Shown: positions 43,541 to 52,493, counted from the first letter of the stretch. The stretch is DNA of 64,000 bases from Mariniflexile sp. TRM1-10 (GCF_003425985.1 NZ_CP022985.1:285501-349500); one strand, 5' to 3'. Notes: generated by a model not told the origin, from the sequence alone. A program made the numbers and translations.

Positions 43541-46039
43541 TTAATCATTATCTAATAAATTGTTTTTAACAAATTTATCTTGATATTGTACCCATGATGC
43601 AATACGCGTTCTTGCATTTTCAATATCTGAAGGATGAGTTTTATCATAAAGATTTTTGGTTTCCTTGGGGTCTAGGATTAAATTATAAACTTCAACCTGC
43701 CCAGTACTTTCATTAAAAATATACTTCATTTCGTCCTTTCTGTAACCAAATAAATAATTAGACCACGGCGCAAAGAAAAACGCTTCATTATAGCGTGTAT
43801 TAATAATATCTCTACCTTGCCATTCTTTTGGTATATCCAACTCTAAAGCCGAAAGCGTAGTAGTTGCCAAATCTTTCATAGAAACGATGTCATCTTTTCG
43901 TTGTCCTTTGAATTTAGGGTTTATAAAAAACAAAGGAACTTTTAAATTTTCTTCATAGATACCGGTGCCGTGTCCATACTGATTGTGCTGTCCAAAAGAT
44001 TCCCCATGATCACCAGTAACAACAACTAAAGTAGATGAATCTAATTGACGTTCTTTTAAAACTTGCATAATAGTTCCTATCATGTTGTCATTATGCTTAA
44101 TAATATTTAGGTATCTATTAAACTCAATATTGTTTACTCCAAAATCTGCCTCTTCCTGTGAAAAGAAATAGGGATAGTGACCCTGAACAGTCCAAAGTAC
44201 AGAGAAAAAGTTTTTAGAAGACACTTTATCTAACCATAATCTAAACTGTTCTGCTAAACACATATCATCAATACCGTCTCCGTCATCATAAGTATTTTGT
44301 TTAAATTGTTTAGAACAATCAATATCTCTAAAATCTTTAACAACATCAAAACCACGTTGGCTTAAAAATTTATTGCTATTTAAAAAATCAAGACTAGCTG
44401 AAGAAAAAAAAGAGGTTGCATAGCCTTTTTCTTTTAAAATTGAAGATATTGTAGGGTGCTTAAAATGAGGTTTCTCATAGGTTAAGCTTTTATATGAAAT
44501 CATTGGATATATGCTACCTAAAATAGACACTAAAGATTTGTTTGTAGCTGGTGCATGCGCATACATATTATCAAAAATCACAGCCTGATTTTCATATTTA
44601 TTAAGATTTTGGTTTAAATGATACTGCCCTCCATAGAGGTCAAAATATTCAGCTCCTGTAGATTCTAATACTATGTAAAGCACATTTTTAATTTGATTTG
44701 ATTTTGTTGAATCTAGAGATTCTCCAAGCTTTTCACCTTCACTGGGCACAAATACTTTATTTGCATCAGATAGTGTCATTTTAAAAAAAGAAGCATTTGG
44801 GTCACTAGAAATAATAGATAATGCCATGCATAAAATAGCATTATCTGTTTTCCCTTTGTCTTTAATAGTTTTAGCGTAAACAATTTGATAGCTAAACACA
44901 AGAATTATTACAGATCCTAAAGCAAGGGTGAAATATTTTAAAATTTTATAGTTAAGAATAGCGATATATAGATGTTTTAAAATTTTTGATAATACAAATA
45001 ACGATAACCCCAAAGCCAATAAATTTAGAATTATAGCTAGAGATAAATTTTCTTGCAATGCACTTTTAACATCATTGCTTCCCAAAAAATCTGAATAATA
45101 CAACCATTCATAATTAAAAGGTTGTCCAATGTAAATTACCGTTGTAATATTTGTAAACGCTATTAAAATAGAAAGAAATGCAAAGCCAATACATATAAAG
45201 TACACAGCATTAAATGCCTTAACCTTTCTTTTAGTTAGTACAAGAAGCATCAGAAAGAAACCTGCAAACAATATAATATATAGTAAATCATTTGTGCTGG
45301 CTCCTAAAAGCTCAAATAACTTTGTGGGATGCGAAAGTAAAGTTTTTGGGTGTATCCCTATAATTTCTAACCGAGCCATGATGTGCAATAAAAACATACT
45401 CGAAAAGAGAATTAAAACTTTAGAAACGACTGAGATAGGTGTATCGCATTTAAGCAACTTTTTTACAATAAGATAGGTTATTAAGCAAATTGCTAATAAA
45501 GAGGTAAATATCACCCAACCTATATTAACAATGGAAGACTCAAGTTTTTTCTCTGGCAAAGAATAATTTGCTTCAATAACAATTGGATCTGAATTATTAA
45601 AAGATATAACTTGATGCGATTTCCAATCCAATAAATCGGTGTACATACCTGATTTGTCCTTGGTTATCCAAAACCCATAATATATTTTCCCATTTACAGG
45701 AATGTTTATAGATACTTTAAAAACACCTTGACTTCCTACCATAGGTGTGCACATATTGTTATGAAGTAGCTTTCTACCAATATTCCAAGAAAGCAATTCT
45801 GAATTCTTGAAACTTTCACTGTACCACACAAAATTAACCGAACCTGATTTTGGTGCGTTATAAACTATTTCTTTGGTAACTAACGTTAGAGAATCAGAAG
45901 AAATTTCATCAACATTGGTTTGTGTTGTTTTTGAACTAGAAAATACTTCAAAAGTAACGTTCTCTTTTGCTAAAACACACTCATTTACTAGTAAAAAGAA
46001 TAAGGTATAAAGGTATAAGTGTGCTTTTGTATAGATCAT
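43541..46039 (-). CDS. Membrane sulfatase / LTA-synthase-like protein with extra N-terminal domain
   Basis: The 832-residue protein has a signal peptide (1-24) and a periplasmic beta domain (about 25-160, VNFVWYSESFKNSELLSWNIG). Five or so membrane segments follow (about 175-390), then an alkaline-phosphatase-superfamily domain. That domain has VLESTGAEYFDLYGG, ATNKSLVSILGSIYP, WTVQGHYPYFFSQEE and VTGDHGESFGQHNQYGHGTGIYEENLKVPLFF. The catalytic Thr/Ser lies in the APATNKS region and metal ligands in DHGES and GHG. It could transfer phosphoglycerol/phosphoethanolamine or cleave sulfate esters. The partnership with a GH26-like protein points to surface glycan work. Confidence 0.82.
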   Translation of the reverse strand: MIYTKAHLYLYTLFFLLVNECVLAKENVTFEVFSSSKTTQTNVDEISSDSLTLVTKEIVYNAPKSGSVNFVWYSESFKNSELLSWNIGRKLLHNNMCTPMVGSQGVFKVSINIPVNGKIYYGFWITKDKSGMYTDLLDWKSHQVISFNNSDPIVIEANYSLPEKKLESSIVNIGWVIFTSLLAICLITYLIVKKLLKCDTPISVVSKVLILFSSMFLLHIMARLEIIGIHPKTLLSHPTKLFELLGASTNDLLYIILFAGFFLMLLVLTKRKVKAFNAVYFICIGFAFLSILIAFTNITTVIYIGQPFNYEWLYYSDFLGSNDVKSALQENLSLAIILNLLALGLSLFVLSKILKHLYIAILNYKILKYFTLALGSVIILVFSYQIVYAKTIKDKGKTDNAILCMALSIISSDPNASFFKMTLSDANKVFVPSEGEKLGESLDSTKSNQIKNVLYIVLESTGAEYFDLYGGQYHLNQNLNKYENQAVIFDNMYAHAPATNKSLVSILGSIYPMISYKSLTYEKPHFKHPTISSILKEKGYATSFFSSASLDFLNSNKFLSQRGFDVVKDFRDIDCSKQFKQNTYDDGDGIDDMCLAEQFRLWLDKVSSKNFFSVLWTVQGHYPYFFSQEEADFGVNNIEFNRYLNIIKHNDNMIGTIMQVLKERQLDSSTLVVVTGDHGESFGQHNQYGHGTGIYEENLKVPLFFINPKFKGQRKDDIVSMKDLATTTLSALELDIPKEWQGRDIINTRYNEAFFFAPWSNYLFGYRKDEMKYIFNESTGQVEVYNLILDPKETKNLYDKTHPSDIENARTRIASWVQYQDKFVKNNLLDND

Positions 46040-46125
46040 AAAATATTTTAGATAAAATTGTAGAAATAAAAATAATCTATTAAATTCTAAAATTTATTTA
46101 TTAACTAAATAAAAATTTTCATCAA

Positions 46126-47358
46126 CTAGCAGAGGTTTTTCAGCTCAATCCATTTACTCATAAACTTGGTGCTTTGTAAGGTATGGTGCATAAGCATTTG
46201 CCCTGCGAAGTTGTTTAGGCGTTTGTTGTTGAGTTGTTGAGTTGTTTCCTCAATAATAGTTGCAAGTTTTTGTTGAAATTGATTTCTGTTGAAACGTTCG
46301 TTTATAACTTGAAATCCGTTTAATTGTTTCTCACTCCAAAGATTTTCATCCTCATATAATTGAACTGCTTTATTTGCAAAAGCTTCTGGAGAATCTTCTA
46401 CAAATCCATTAACATCCAAATCACCAAACATTCCTTCTGCTCCAACCGTTGTTGTAACACAAGGCGTGCCGTTTTGCATGGCATCCATCAACTTCCCTTT
46501 TAAGCCGGCACCAAAACGAATGGGTGCTAAACACACTTTAGCATTTTGCATCACTTCATTGACGTCTTCTGCTAATCCTTTTATTAAAAAACCTTCCTTT
46601 TCATTATGTAACTGATTTACTTTTTGGGATGCATACGCTCCATAAATGTGCAATTCTGCATTTGGAAGTTGCTTCTTTATTAATTTCCAAAGGGTTTCCT
46701 TTAAGTACAATACCGCATTGTAATTGGGTTCGTGCAAAAAATTACCGATACTTATAAAATGATGTCTTTCTTCAAATTTGGGAAGCTTCAAAATAGTTTC
46801 CTCTAAAATAGTTTCCAACATAAAAGGCAAATACATCAATAAATCGTCGGCTACTTTAAATTGATTTTCAAGAATATCCATTTCAGCTTCCGAAATAATC
46901 AAACTTAAATCACTTCTATAAATACTGGCTATTTCGCGTTTCGCTGTATCGTTGAATAAATAGGATGTATCAAAAGGCTTTCCTTCTTTAAAAGCCTGGT
47001 GTCTGCCTTTACGCAGGCAATGCAAATCTTCAGTATCTAAAATTCGTAAAGCATTTGGACATTGTTCTGCGACGCGCCAACCAAATTGTTCTTCCATCAT
47101 AAAACGGTCGAACAAAACAATAGTCGGGTTTAGTTCTTTTACAAAAGCATCAAAACTGGCATTATTCAGTTCTATGGAAACTTGATTAATTCCTATAGTA
47201 GTTAAATCAAATGCATTATCACTTTTAGTACATGGACTTGCAAATGTAATGGGATAATTAAGTGATTGAAAAAAGTAAATAAGCTGCATCATTCGGCTAC
47301 CTGCCGCAGAACTTTTGGGTTCTGGCCATACGAAACCAATAATTAAGACATGCTTCAT
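46126..47358 (-). CDS. Glycosyltransferase, GT-B fold (GT4-like)
   Basis: The protein is 410 residues from MKHVLIIGFVWPEP (three residues after the first ATG). It has an N-terminal Rossmann half (WPEPKSSAAGSRMMQLIYFF, ILDTEDLHCLRKGRH) and a C-terminal donor-binding half (FISIGNFLHEPNYNAVLYLKE, LHIYGAY, FLIKGLAEDVNEVMQNAKVCLAPIRFGAGLKGKLMDAMQNGTPCVTTTVGAEGM). This is typical of GT4-like retaining enzymes. The donor and acceptor are unknown. Its 3' end is echoed by a fragment at 41661, implying that the GH26 and sulfatase genes were inserted just after it. Confidence 0.87.
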   Translation of the reverse strand: MKHVLIIGFVWPEPKSSAAGSRMMQLIYFFQSLNYPITFASPCTKSDNAFDLTTIGINQVSIELNNASFDAFVKELNPTIVLFDRFMMEEQFGWRVAEQCPNALRILDTEDLHCLRKGRHQAFKEGKPFDTSYLFNDTAKREIASIYRSDLSLIISEAEMDILENQFKVADDLLMYLPFMLETILEETILKLPKFEERHHFISIGNFLHEPNYNAVLYLKETLWKLIKKQLPNAELHIYGAYASQKVNQLHNEKEGFLIKGLAEDVNEVMQNAKVCLAPIRFGAGLKGKLMDAMQNGTPCVTTTVGAEGMFGDLDVNGFVEDSPEAFANKAVQLYEDENLWSEKQLNGFQVINERFNRNQFQQKLATIIEETTQQLNNKRLNNFAGQMLMHHTLQSTKFMSKWIELKNLC

Positions 47359-47359
47359 G

Positions 47360-47435
47360 TAAAGCAATTAGATTTTTAGATCTTTAGACTTTTAGATTAT
47401 TAGATTTGTTAGATAGTTAGACATTTTAGATAGTT
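47360..47435. repeat. Degenerate tandem repeat upstream of the glycosyltransferase
   Basis: Six or more imperfect copies of TTAGA(t/c)(t/a)nTTAGA units lie directly before the glycosyltransferase start, related to the tract at 41576. Confidence 0.65.
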
Positions 47436-47503
47436 AAACCTAAAAACATCGATGACCTACCTAACAATAACTTTGCAATTTTGAAACTTTGCTACTTTAA
47501 ATC

Positions 47504-47977
47504 TTACTCAGCTTGTGCCATTAAACCATATTTTACCCGCACCAACTTTGCCCAATCTACAACAGATTTTATTTGTGTATCGCTAAGTTTTGCTTCGGTA
47601 TGCGTCCATGTATAAGATTCTAATGGCATTTCTTTTTCTTCAACCATTTCAATTAATTCTTCAAATTTATGGTCTTTACGTTTTACCGAATTACCTTCCC
47701 AATTAGAGAAATTAAAATGCTTTTTACCGTCTTTTACATGACCAGCCATCCAATAATTTACTGGGGTAATGTTATTATACCAAGGATATCGGGTAACATC
47801 GCTATGGCAATCGTAACAGGTTTCTTTTAAAATAAGTTTTACATCTTCTGGAGGATTTGTTTCAGCTAAAAAAGCATCAATAGACGCTAAATTGCCTTCA
47901 TTTTTTTCTGGTCCAAAAAATTGCGCAATAACGAATGCGATTAACAAGAATAAGAAGATCTTTTTTATTATTTTCAT
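47504..47977 (-). CDS. Haem-binding domain (cytochrome c-like) protein
   Basis: The 157-residue protein has an N-terminal membrane segment (KKIFLFLLIAFVIAQFF). It has the haem-attachment motif CYDCH in LILKETCYDCHSDVTRYPWYNNITPVNYWMAGHVKDGKKHFNFSNW, followed by a C-terminal helix with VDWAKLVRV. This is the Haem_bd family common in Bacteroidota, a periplasmic c-type haem protein. A distal Met may be in KEMPLESYTW. The redox partner is unknown. The gene is monocistronic. Confidence 0.88.
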   Translation of the reverse strand: MKIIKKIFLFLLIAFVIAQFFGPEKNEGNLASIDAFLAETNPPEDVKLILKETCYDCHSDVTRYPWYNNITPVNYWMAGHVKDGKKHFNFSNWEGNSVKRKDHKFEELIEMVEEKEMPLESYTWTHTEAKLSDTQIKSVVDWAKLVRVKYGLMAQAE

Positions 47978-48081
47978 CTATTTTAATTTATTGTTTTAAT
48001 TTAGTCAAATGGAACACCCTGAATAATCATAGGTATGTGAATGTAATTCTCATAGGTGTTTCACGTCGGATTATATAAAAG

Positions 48082-48299
48082 TGAAGTGATTTAAACTTTT
48101 TCCAATTGGCTAAAAAATTGCCCTTTTTTTGTCTATGCGCCTTCTGGCCCATTCACTAAAACAGTCCACTGGACTGTTTCTTAACGTTCTGTCCTGTCTT
48201 TTTTTCTTTCCGTAGCAATGCTATGCAACTCTAAAAAGGCTTCGATTGAACAAAAAATGACTAATTTTCGCTTCAATCGAAAAAGTTAAAACCACTTCA
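48082..48299. mobile_element. 218-bp element with 21-bp inverted ends, no transposase
   Basis: GAAGTGATTTAAACTTTTTC near 48083 is matched by its inverse at 48279-48298 (19 of 21 positions over the full ends). The interior is GC-richer than the flanks, with local hairpins (aacagtccactggactgttt at 48158-48180). It occupies nearly the whole 47978-48323 gap. It is either a MITE or a decayed dispersed repeat. Confidence 0.55.
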
Positions 48300-48323
48300 G
48301 TGCATAAAAATAGTAAATTAATT

Positions 48324-48896
48324 ATGAGTTCAAATGAATTTTACAATGAATTAAAAGACGTAGAGACTTCACGCGAAAGCCGCCTAAAATATGCCAATAT
48401 GGTCTTAAACGATATGAGCCTATTGCCTAAGCTTATTGATATTATGTTTAGGATTGATGATAAAGTATCCTATCGTGCAGCTTGGGTATTTGAATTTGTT
48501 TGTGAAAACTATATTTATGCCATAGTACCATATTTGGATACGTTTTGTAACAATATTAAAAACATTCATTTAGATTCTGCGGTGCGTTCCATAGCTAAAG
48601 TATGCTATTTTATAGCACAAGAATACGACTCTAAACAACCCAATACTTTAAAAAAGATGCTGAAGCCAAAACATAGAGAACAAATTATTGAGGTTTGTTT
48701 TGATTGGCTTATAGGCAAACAAAAAATTGCTGCCAAAGCCTATGCCATGGACACAGTGTTTCTTTTAGGAAAAAACTATCCGTGGGTGCATCCGCAATTA
48801 ACCCAAATTTTGGAAAAAGACTTTCAAACACAAAGTGCAGGTTATAAAGTACGTGCAAGACGCATTCTAAAAAAGTTAAAAAGTCATGAGTTATGA
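48324..48896 (+). CDS. HEAT-repeat-like protein upstream of purB
   Basis: The protein is 190 residues from MSSNEFYNELKDVETSRE. The longer GTG-started frame at 48300 begins at the last base of the inverted-repeat element, so the ATG is preferred. It is all-helical, with paired helices (YANMVLNDMSLLPKLIDIMF, YRAAWVFEFVCE, HLDSAVRSIAKVCYFI, IAAKAYAMDTVFLLGK) resembling HEAT/ARM repeats. I recall similar genes next to purB in Flavobacteriaceae, sometimes mislabelled adenylosuccinate lyase. It has no lyase motifs. Confidence 0.8.
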   Translation: MSSNEFYNELKDVETSRESRLKYANMVLNDMSLLPKLIDIMFRIDDKVSYRAAWVFEFVCENYIYAIVPYLDTFCNNIKNIHLDSAVRSIAKVCYFIAQEYDSKQPNTLKKMLKPKHREQIIEVCFDWLIGKQKIAAKAYAMDTVFLLGKNYPWVHPQLTQILEKDFQTQSAGYKVRARRILKKLKSHEL

Positions 48897-49065
48897 GTTC
48901 AGAGTTATGAGTTCAGAGTTTAAAAAGTTCAAAGTTGTGTTTTAAAATGCATTCACAATCATCAATCGTAAATCGTGAATCGTGAATCGTCAATGAGGTT
49001 ATGGGGTTATGAGGTTATATAGTTATGTAGTTAATCGTTAATCATCAATCGTGAATCGCAAATCA
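48893..49065. repeat. Mixed degenerate tandem repeats before purB
   Basis: Three successive tracts of different units are present: gagttatgagttcagagtt (48893-48925), aatcgtgaatcgtcaat type (48960-49000 and again 49030-49065), and gaggttatggggttatgagg (48990-49030). No gene is seen. Confidence 0.65.
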
Positions 49066-49158
49066 ATGTCGTCTGTTTATTTTTTTGTTTTCTACCTTGG
49101 TTATGCACCCATATAATCATTTTTGTTTTGTGATAAACATTTAGTCATGGATGTTTCA

Positions 49159-49166
49159 TATCTTTG
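49159..49166 (+). promoter_or_regulatory. Candidate -7 promoter element for purB
   Basis: TATCTTTG followed by CAG fits TAnnTTTGC and lies 24 bp before ATG 49191. It covers the alternative TTG start at 49164, which supports the ATG as the true start. Confidence 0.5.
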
Positions 49167-49190
49167 CAGCTTCAAAAAATCAAACAACAC

Positions 49191-50534
49191 ATGCAATTAT
49201 CACCTTTAAACGCCATCTCTCCAATTGATGGAAGATACAGAAATAAAGTAAACGAATTAGCCCCATTTTTTTCTGAAGAAGCTTTAATAAAATACCGTGT
49301 TCTTGTTGAGGTAGAATACTTTATTGCGCTTTGCGAAATTCCGTTACCACAACTTAAGGCTGTAAACACAAGTGTTTTTGATAATTTAAGAGCTATTTAC
49401 AAAAACTTTAGTAATGAGGATGCGTTGGCAATTAAAAAGATTGAAAGCGTTACAAACCACGATGTGAAAGCTGTTGAATATTTTATAAAAGAAAAATTTG
49501 ATGCGCTAGGCTTATCACAATTCAAAGAATTTATCCATTTTGGATTAACCTCACAAGACATAAACAACACCGCTATTCCTTTAAGTATTAAGGAAGCTAT
49601 GGATACTATTTATGTGCCAGAATATACCATTATATCAAACAAGCTAAAAACATTATCAAAAGATTGGGCGGCTATTTCTATGTTAGCAAGAACCCACGGG
49701 CAACCGGCATCTCCAACCCGACTTGGTAAAGAAATTGAAGTGTTTGTAGTAAGATTACAAGAGCAATTTAATTTACTGAAAAATATACCTAATGCCGCTA
49801 AATTTGGTGGTGCTACCGGAAATTTTAATGCACACCATGTCGCATACCCAAACATTGATTGGAAAGCATTTGGCAGCAAATTTGTCCAAGAAAAATTAGG
49901 ACTGCACCACTCATTTCCAACCACACAAATAGAACATTACGACCATATGGCTGCTTTGTTTGATACTTTAAAACGTATTAATACTATTATAATTGATTTA
50001 AACCGAGATATCTGGACATACGTATCTATGGATTATTTCAAACAGAAAATTAAAGCAGGTGAAGTTGGCAGTAGCGCCATGCCACATAAAGTAAATCCCA
50101 TAGATTTTGAAAACAGCGAAGGTAATTTAGGAATTGCGAATGCTATTTTTGAATACCTATCTTCTAAACTACCTGTTTCGAGATTGCAACGTGATTTAAC
50201 CGATAGCACTGTTTTAAGAAATGTGGGCGTACCTTTTGGACATACATTGATTGGTTTTAAATCAACATTAAAAGGATTGGATAAATTATTGTTGAATGAA
50301 GCTAAGTTTGCTGAAGATTTAGAAAACAATTGGGCAGTAGTTGCAGAAGCGATTCAAACCATATTACGTAGAGAAGCTTATCCGAACCCTTATGAAGCTT
50401 TAAAAGGTTTAACGCGTACTAATGAAAAAATAAACAAAGACTCCATTTCTAATTTTATTGATACTTTAGAGGTGTCTAACACAATAAAAGACGAATTAAA
50501 ACGTATTACACCTAGTAATTATACGGGGATTTAA
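49191..50534 (+). CDS. purB: Adenylosuccinate lyase
   Basis: The protein is 447 residues from MQLSPLNAISPIDGRYRNKV. The upstream TTG is rejected because it lies in the promoter. The fumarase/aspartase-superfamily signature GSSAMPHKVNPIDFENSEGN is present, with TSQDINNTA, ARTHGQPASPTRLGKE and GATGNFNAHHVAYP. It cleaves SAICAR and adenylosuccinate, releasing fumarate, in purine synthesis. Length and motifs fit the E. coli-type branch. A small membrane-protein gene follows after 8 bp. Confidence 0.96.
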   Translation: MQLSPLNAISPIDGRYRNKVNELAPFFSEEALIKYRVLVEVEYFIALCEIPLPQLKAVNTSVFDNLRAIYKNFSNEDALAIKKIESVTNHDVKAVEYFIKEKFDALGLSQFKEFIHFGLTSQDINNTAIPLSIKEAMDTIYVPEYTIISNKLKTLSKDWAAISMLARTHGQPASPTRLGKEIEVFVVRLQEQFNLLKNIPNAAKFGGATGNFNAHHVAYPNIDWKAFGSKFVQEKLGLHHSFPTTQIEHYDHMAALFDTLKRINTIIIDLNRDIWTYVSMDYFKQKIKAGEVGSSAMPHKVNPIDFENSEGNLGIANAIFEYLSSKLPVSRLQRDLTDSTVLRNVGVPFGHTLIGFKSTLKGLDKLLLNEAKFAEDLENNWAVVAEAIQTILRREAYPNPYEALKGLTRTNEKINKDSISNFIDTLEVSNTIKDELKRITPSNYTGI

Positions 50535-50542
50535 ATTTAACT

Positions 50543-50734
50543 ATGCTAAACGATAGACAATCATTAATACTTTGTGGCGTTATGGCCGGCGGTATTTTTG
50601 TGTCTGGAATTTTAGATGTTTTAGATAGTTACCTTATCAAAACCCTATTAACTATCATATTTTTAATAATTTTAACTAACTTTTTTGTGGTCTATTCTAA
50701 ATCCAAAAAAGAAAAACAAAACAATTTAAAATAA
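50543..50734 (+). CDS. Small two-helix membrane protein
   Basis: The 63-residue protein has two hydrophobic segments (LILCGVMAGGIFVSGILDVL and LLTIIFLIILTNFFVVYS) and a Lys/Asn-rich tail. I do not recognise the family. The 8-bp spacing from purB and the shared terminator imply co-transcription. Confidence 0.65.
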   Translation: MLNDRQSLILCGVMAGGIFVSGILDVLDSYLIKTLLTIIFLIILTNFFVVYSKSKKEKQNNLK

Positions 50735-50767
50735 AAAAGGTTTGCCAAAATTCAGGCAAACCTTTTT
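50733..50767. terminator. Bidirectional terminator between the purB and DUF4252 operons
   Basis: AAAAAAGGTTTGCC and GGCAAACCTTTTT pair perfectly around an 8-nt loop, with A and T runs at both ends, between convergent transcription units. Confidence 0.85.
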
Positions 50768-50787
50768 ACTATTAGAAATACTATAAT

Positions 50788-51330
50788 TTATTTAAAAAAG
50801 TTCATAATATCCTGAACTTGTCCTTTATCAACCTGAGCGCTTTGTAAAATACTAACCAAAGTCACCATTTTATCTGGACTCATATCATCACCCAATACCC
50901 GAACAATTCCAAAACCCAATTCTTTAGAGCTTCCAAAAACAACCACTTCGTCCGCTTCTTCATCGTTTCCAATATATTTAACGACTACTTTATTACCTCT
51001 ATCGCTAAATTCTACAAGGTCCTTATATTTTCCATTGCTCAAAATAGTTTTAACTTTTGCTAATTCTACTTTTAGTGTTTCTTCGTTTGTTTGATTGGCT
51101 TTATAGCCCAAAAAATTCAAACGCTCTACAGAGTTATAAGCCTCCTTTTGTTCATTGGTAAATTTAGTCTCGTCTATTTTTAACATAGATATTGGAATAT
51201 CTTGTGTCATGAAATTTTTAGATTCTTGGTGATCTACAAAATAACGTTGTAAACTAGCACCATCATTACAACTTACTAGTGTAACAGTTGCAATGAGAGC
51301 TAAAATAATATAGGTGACTGTTCGGTTCAT
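50788..51330 (-). CDS. DUF4252 lipoprotein
   Basis: The 180-residue protein has a lipoprotein signal (TYIILALIATVTLVSCNDG). A DUF4252 domain follows, with IPISMLKIDE, LGYKANQ, DLVEFSDRGNKVVVKYIGNDEEADEVVVFGSSKELGFGIVRVLGDDM and a final helix. The function is unknown. It is the distal gene of an operon headed by an ECF sigma factor, 10 bp after another DUF4252 gene. It probably acts in the cell envelope as an output of the sigma factor. Confidence 0.82.
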   Translation of the reverse strand: MNRTVTYIILALIATVTLVSCNDGASLQRYFVDHQESKNFMTQDIPISMLKIDETKFTNEQKEAYNSVERLNFLGYKANQTNEETLKVELAKVKTILSNGKYKDLVEFSDRGNKVVVKYIGNDEEADEVVVFGSSKELGFGIVRVLGDDMSPDKMVTLVSILQSAQVDKGQVQDIMNFFK

Positions 51331-51340
51331 GATTGATGGT

Positions 51341-51901
51341 TTACTTTTTCTTTTTCTCTAAATGATTACCTCCTGGAATATTCATTTTTTCGGTTAACTT
51401 AGAAATTTCGTTTAAATCGATATCTCCTGTAAGCGACACAATAACCGTTTCAATACGCCTTTGTTGTCCATTTATCTCAACAGATTCTTTCATTACTTTA
51501 TTAATCCCATTTACAAAAATTAACAGCTCTTTTACATGGTTTGCGTCTTTACCTTCTTTTACATAAAATTTCACTTCAGCACCATCATCTTTCACTTCCA
51601 TTAACTCTTCTAAAGAACTGGAGCGCGATTTAACCCATTTGCCAATATCTGTAGAAATGGTTTTGTTGTCGGTAACAATGGTTTTAAAACTGGTGATGCT
51701 TTTTACCATATCCATATAGGCTTTTGCCTCTGGCTCATCAACATTAATACCCATTTTGGCTATCATTTGAAACATTTTGGGTTTAATGGATACATAGGTT
51801 ACATCGGAATTATCGCTGTATTTTTCAAAAATATCTTGGGCCATTCCGGTTATTGGCAATAACATAATTGCCATGATTAGTACTATTACTCTCTTTTTCA
51901 T
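51341..51901 (-). CDS. DUF4252 periplasmic protein
   Basis: The 186-residue protein has a signal peptide (ending PITGMAQD). Its DUF4252-like body includes YSDNSDVTYVSIKPKMFQMIAKMG, MVKSITSFKTIVTD, EVKDDGAEVKFYVKEGKDANHVKELLIFVNG, VIVSLTGDIDLNEISKLTEKM and a Lys-rich end. It is paralogous to the next gene. It lies third in the sigma-factor operon. Confidence 0.82.
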   Translation of the reverse strand: MKKRVIVLIMAIMLLPITGMAQDIFEKYSDNSDVTYVSIKPKMFQMIAKMGINVDEPEAKAYMDMVKSITSFKTIVTDNKTISTDIGKWVKSRSSSLEELMEVKDDGAEVKFYVKEGKDANHVKELLIFVNGINKVMKESVEINGQQRRIETVIVSLTGDIDLNEISKLTEKMNIPGGNHLEKKKK

Positions 51902-51992
51902 TTTACTTGTTTTTAAATTGATTTTATTTATTTGTTCGTTTTTTGATTGGACTCATTTTGACTTTTGTTTTTAACCGAAAATGAGTTTATTA

Positions 51993-52493
51993 TTAATTTT
52001 TAAAAATGATGCTTGTGGCGCTTTCTATTTCATTCAAATACCCAAGGGCTTCTGTACCTTCGTTTACTTTATCTAAATAGTTTACAGTTGAAACTCCTTT
52101 ATTAAAATGAGTTGAAATCATTGCTAACTGTTTGGTGACTTCGTTAAGCGCTTCTTCGGGATCATCGTAAGTACCATAGACATAGTCTTCATAAGATGTA
52201 ACAACAGGTTCTTTAAAATAAATTCCTAACATAAGAACAGCTACAGCTGCAACAGCAATCCATTTATAATTAAATACCTTTTTATTCCGATAGTTGTCGG
52301 GATTTAATGGAAGGGGTTTAGTAAACTGTTCTTGCTTACTTTCTGAAAAATACACGAACATAGGTTTGTACATTTCTAAATGTGGTGCAACGGTTTCTTG
52401 TGAAAAATAGTTTTTTAACGTTCGCTCTTCTTTAATGGATGTTTCTCCATTCTCGTACTTTTCTAGTAAATTTTCTATATTATTTAATACCAT
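51993..52493 (-). CDS. Putative membrane-anchored regulator (anti-sigma position)
   Basis: The 166-residue protein has an N-terminal cytosolic region (NNIENLLEKYENGETSIKEERTLKNYF), one membrane helix (about 77-93, WIAVAAVAVLMLGIYF) and a periplasmic tail. The position after an ECF sigma gene with a 14-bp overlap and the one-helix topology suggest an anti-sigma factor. It lacks a visible zinc-binding HxxxCxxC motif. The N-terminal pattern resembles hypothetical proteins paired with ECF sigmas in Flavobacteriaceae. Confidence 0.65.
   Translation of the reverse strand: MVLNNIENLLEKYENGETSIKEERTLKNYFSQETVAPHLEMYKPMFVYFSESKQEQFTKPLPLNPDNYRNKKVFNYKWIAVAAVAVLMLGIYFKEPVVTSYEDYVYGTYDDPEEALNEVTKQLAMISTHFNKGVSTVNYLDKVNEGTEALGYLNEIESATSIIFKN

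Noticed and set aside
48300..48323. GTG start for the HEAT-like protein
   Set aside because: It begins at the boundary of the inverted-end element and adds eight non-conserved residues. The ATG at 48324 starts the helical fold.
48893..49065. Possible CRISPR-like array
   Set aside because: The units are only 7-11 nt, degenerate and without unique spacers, and no cas genes are nearby.
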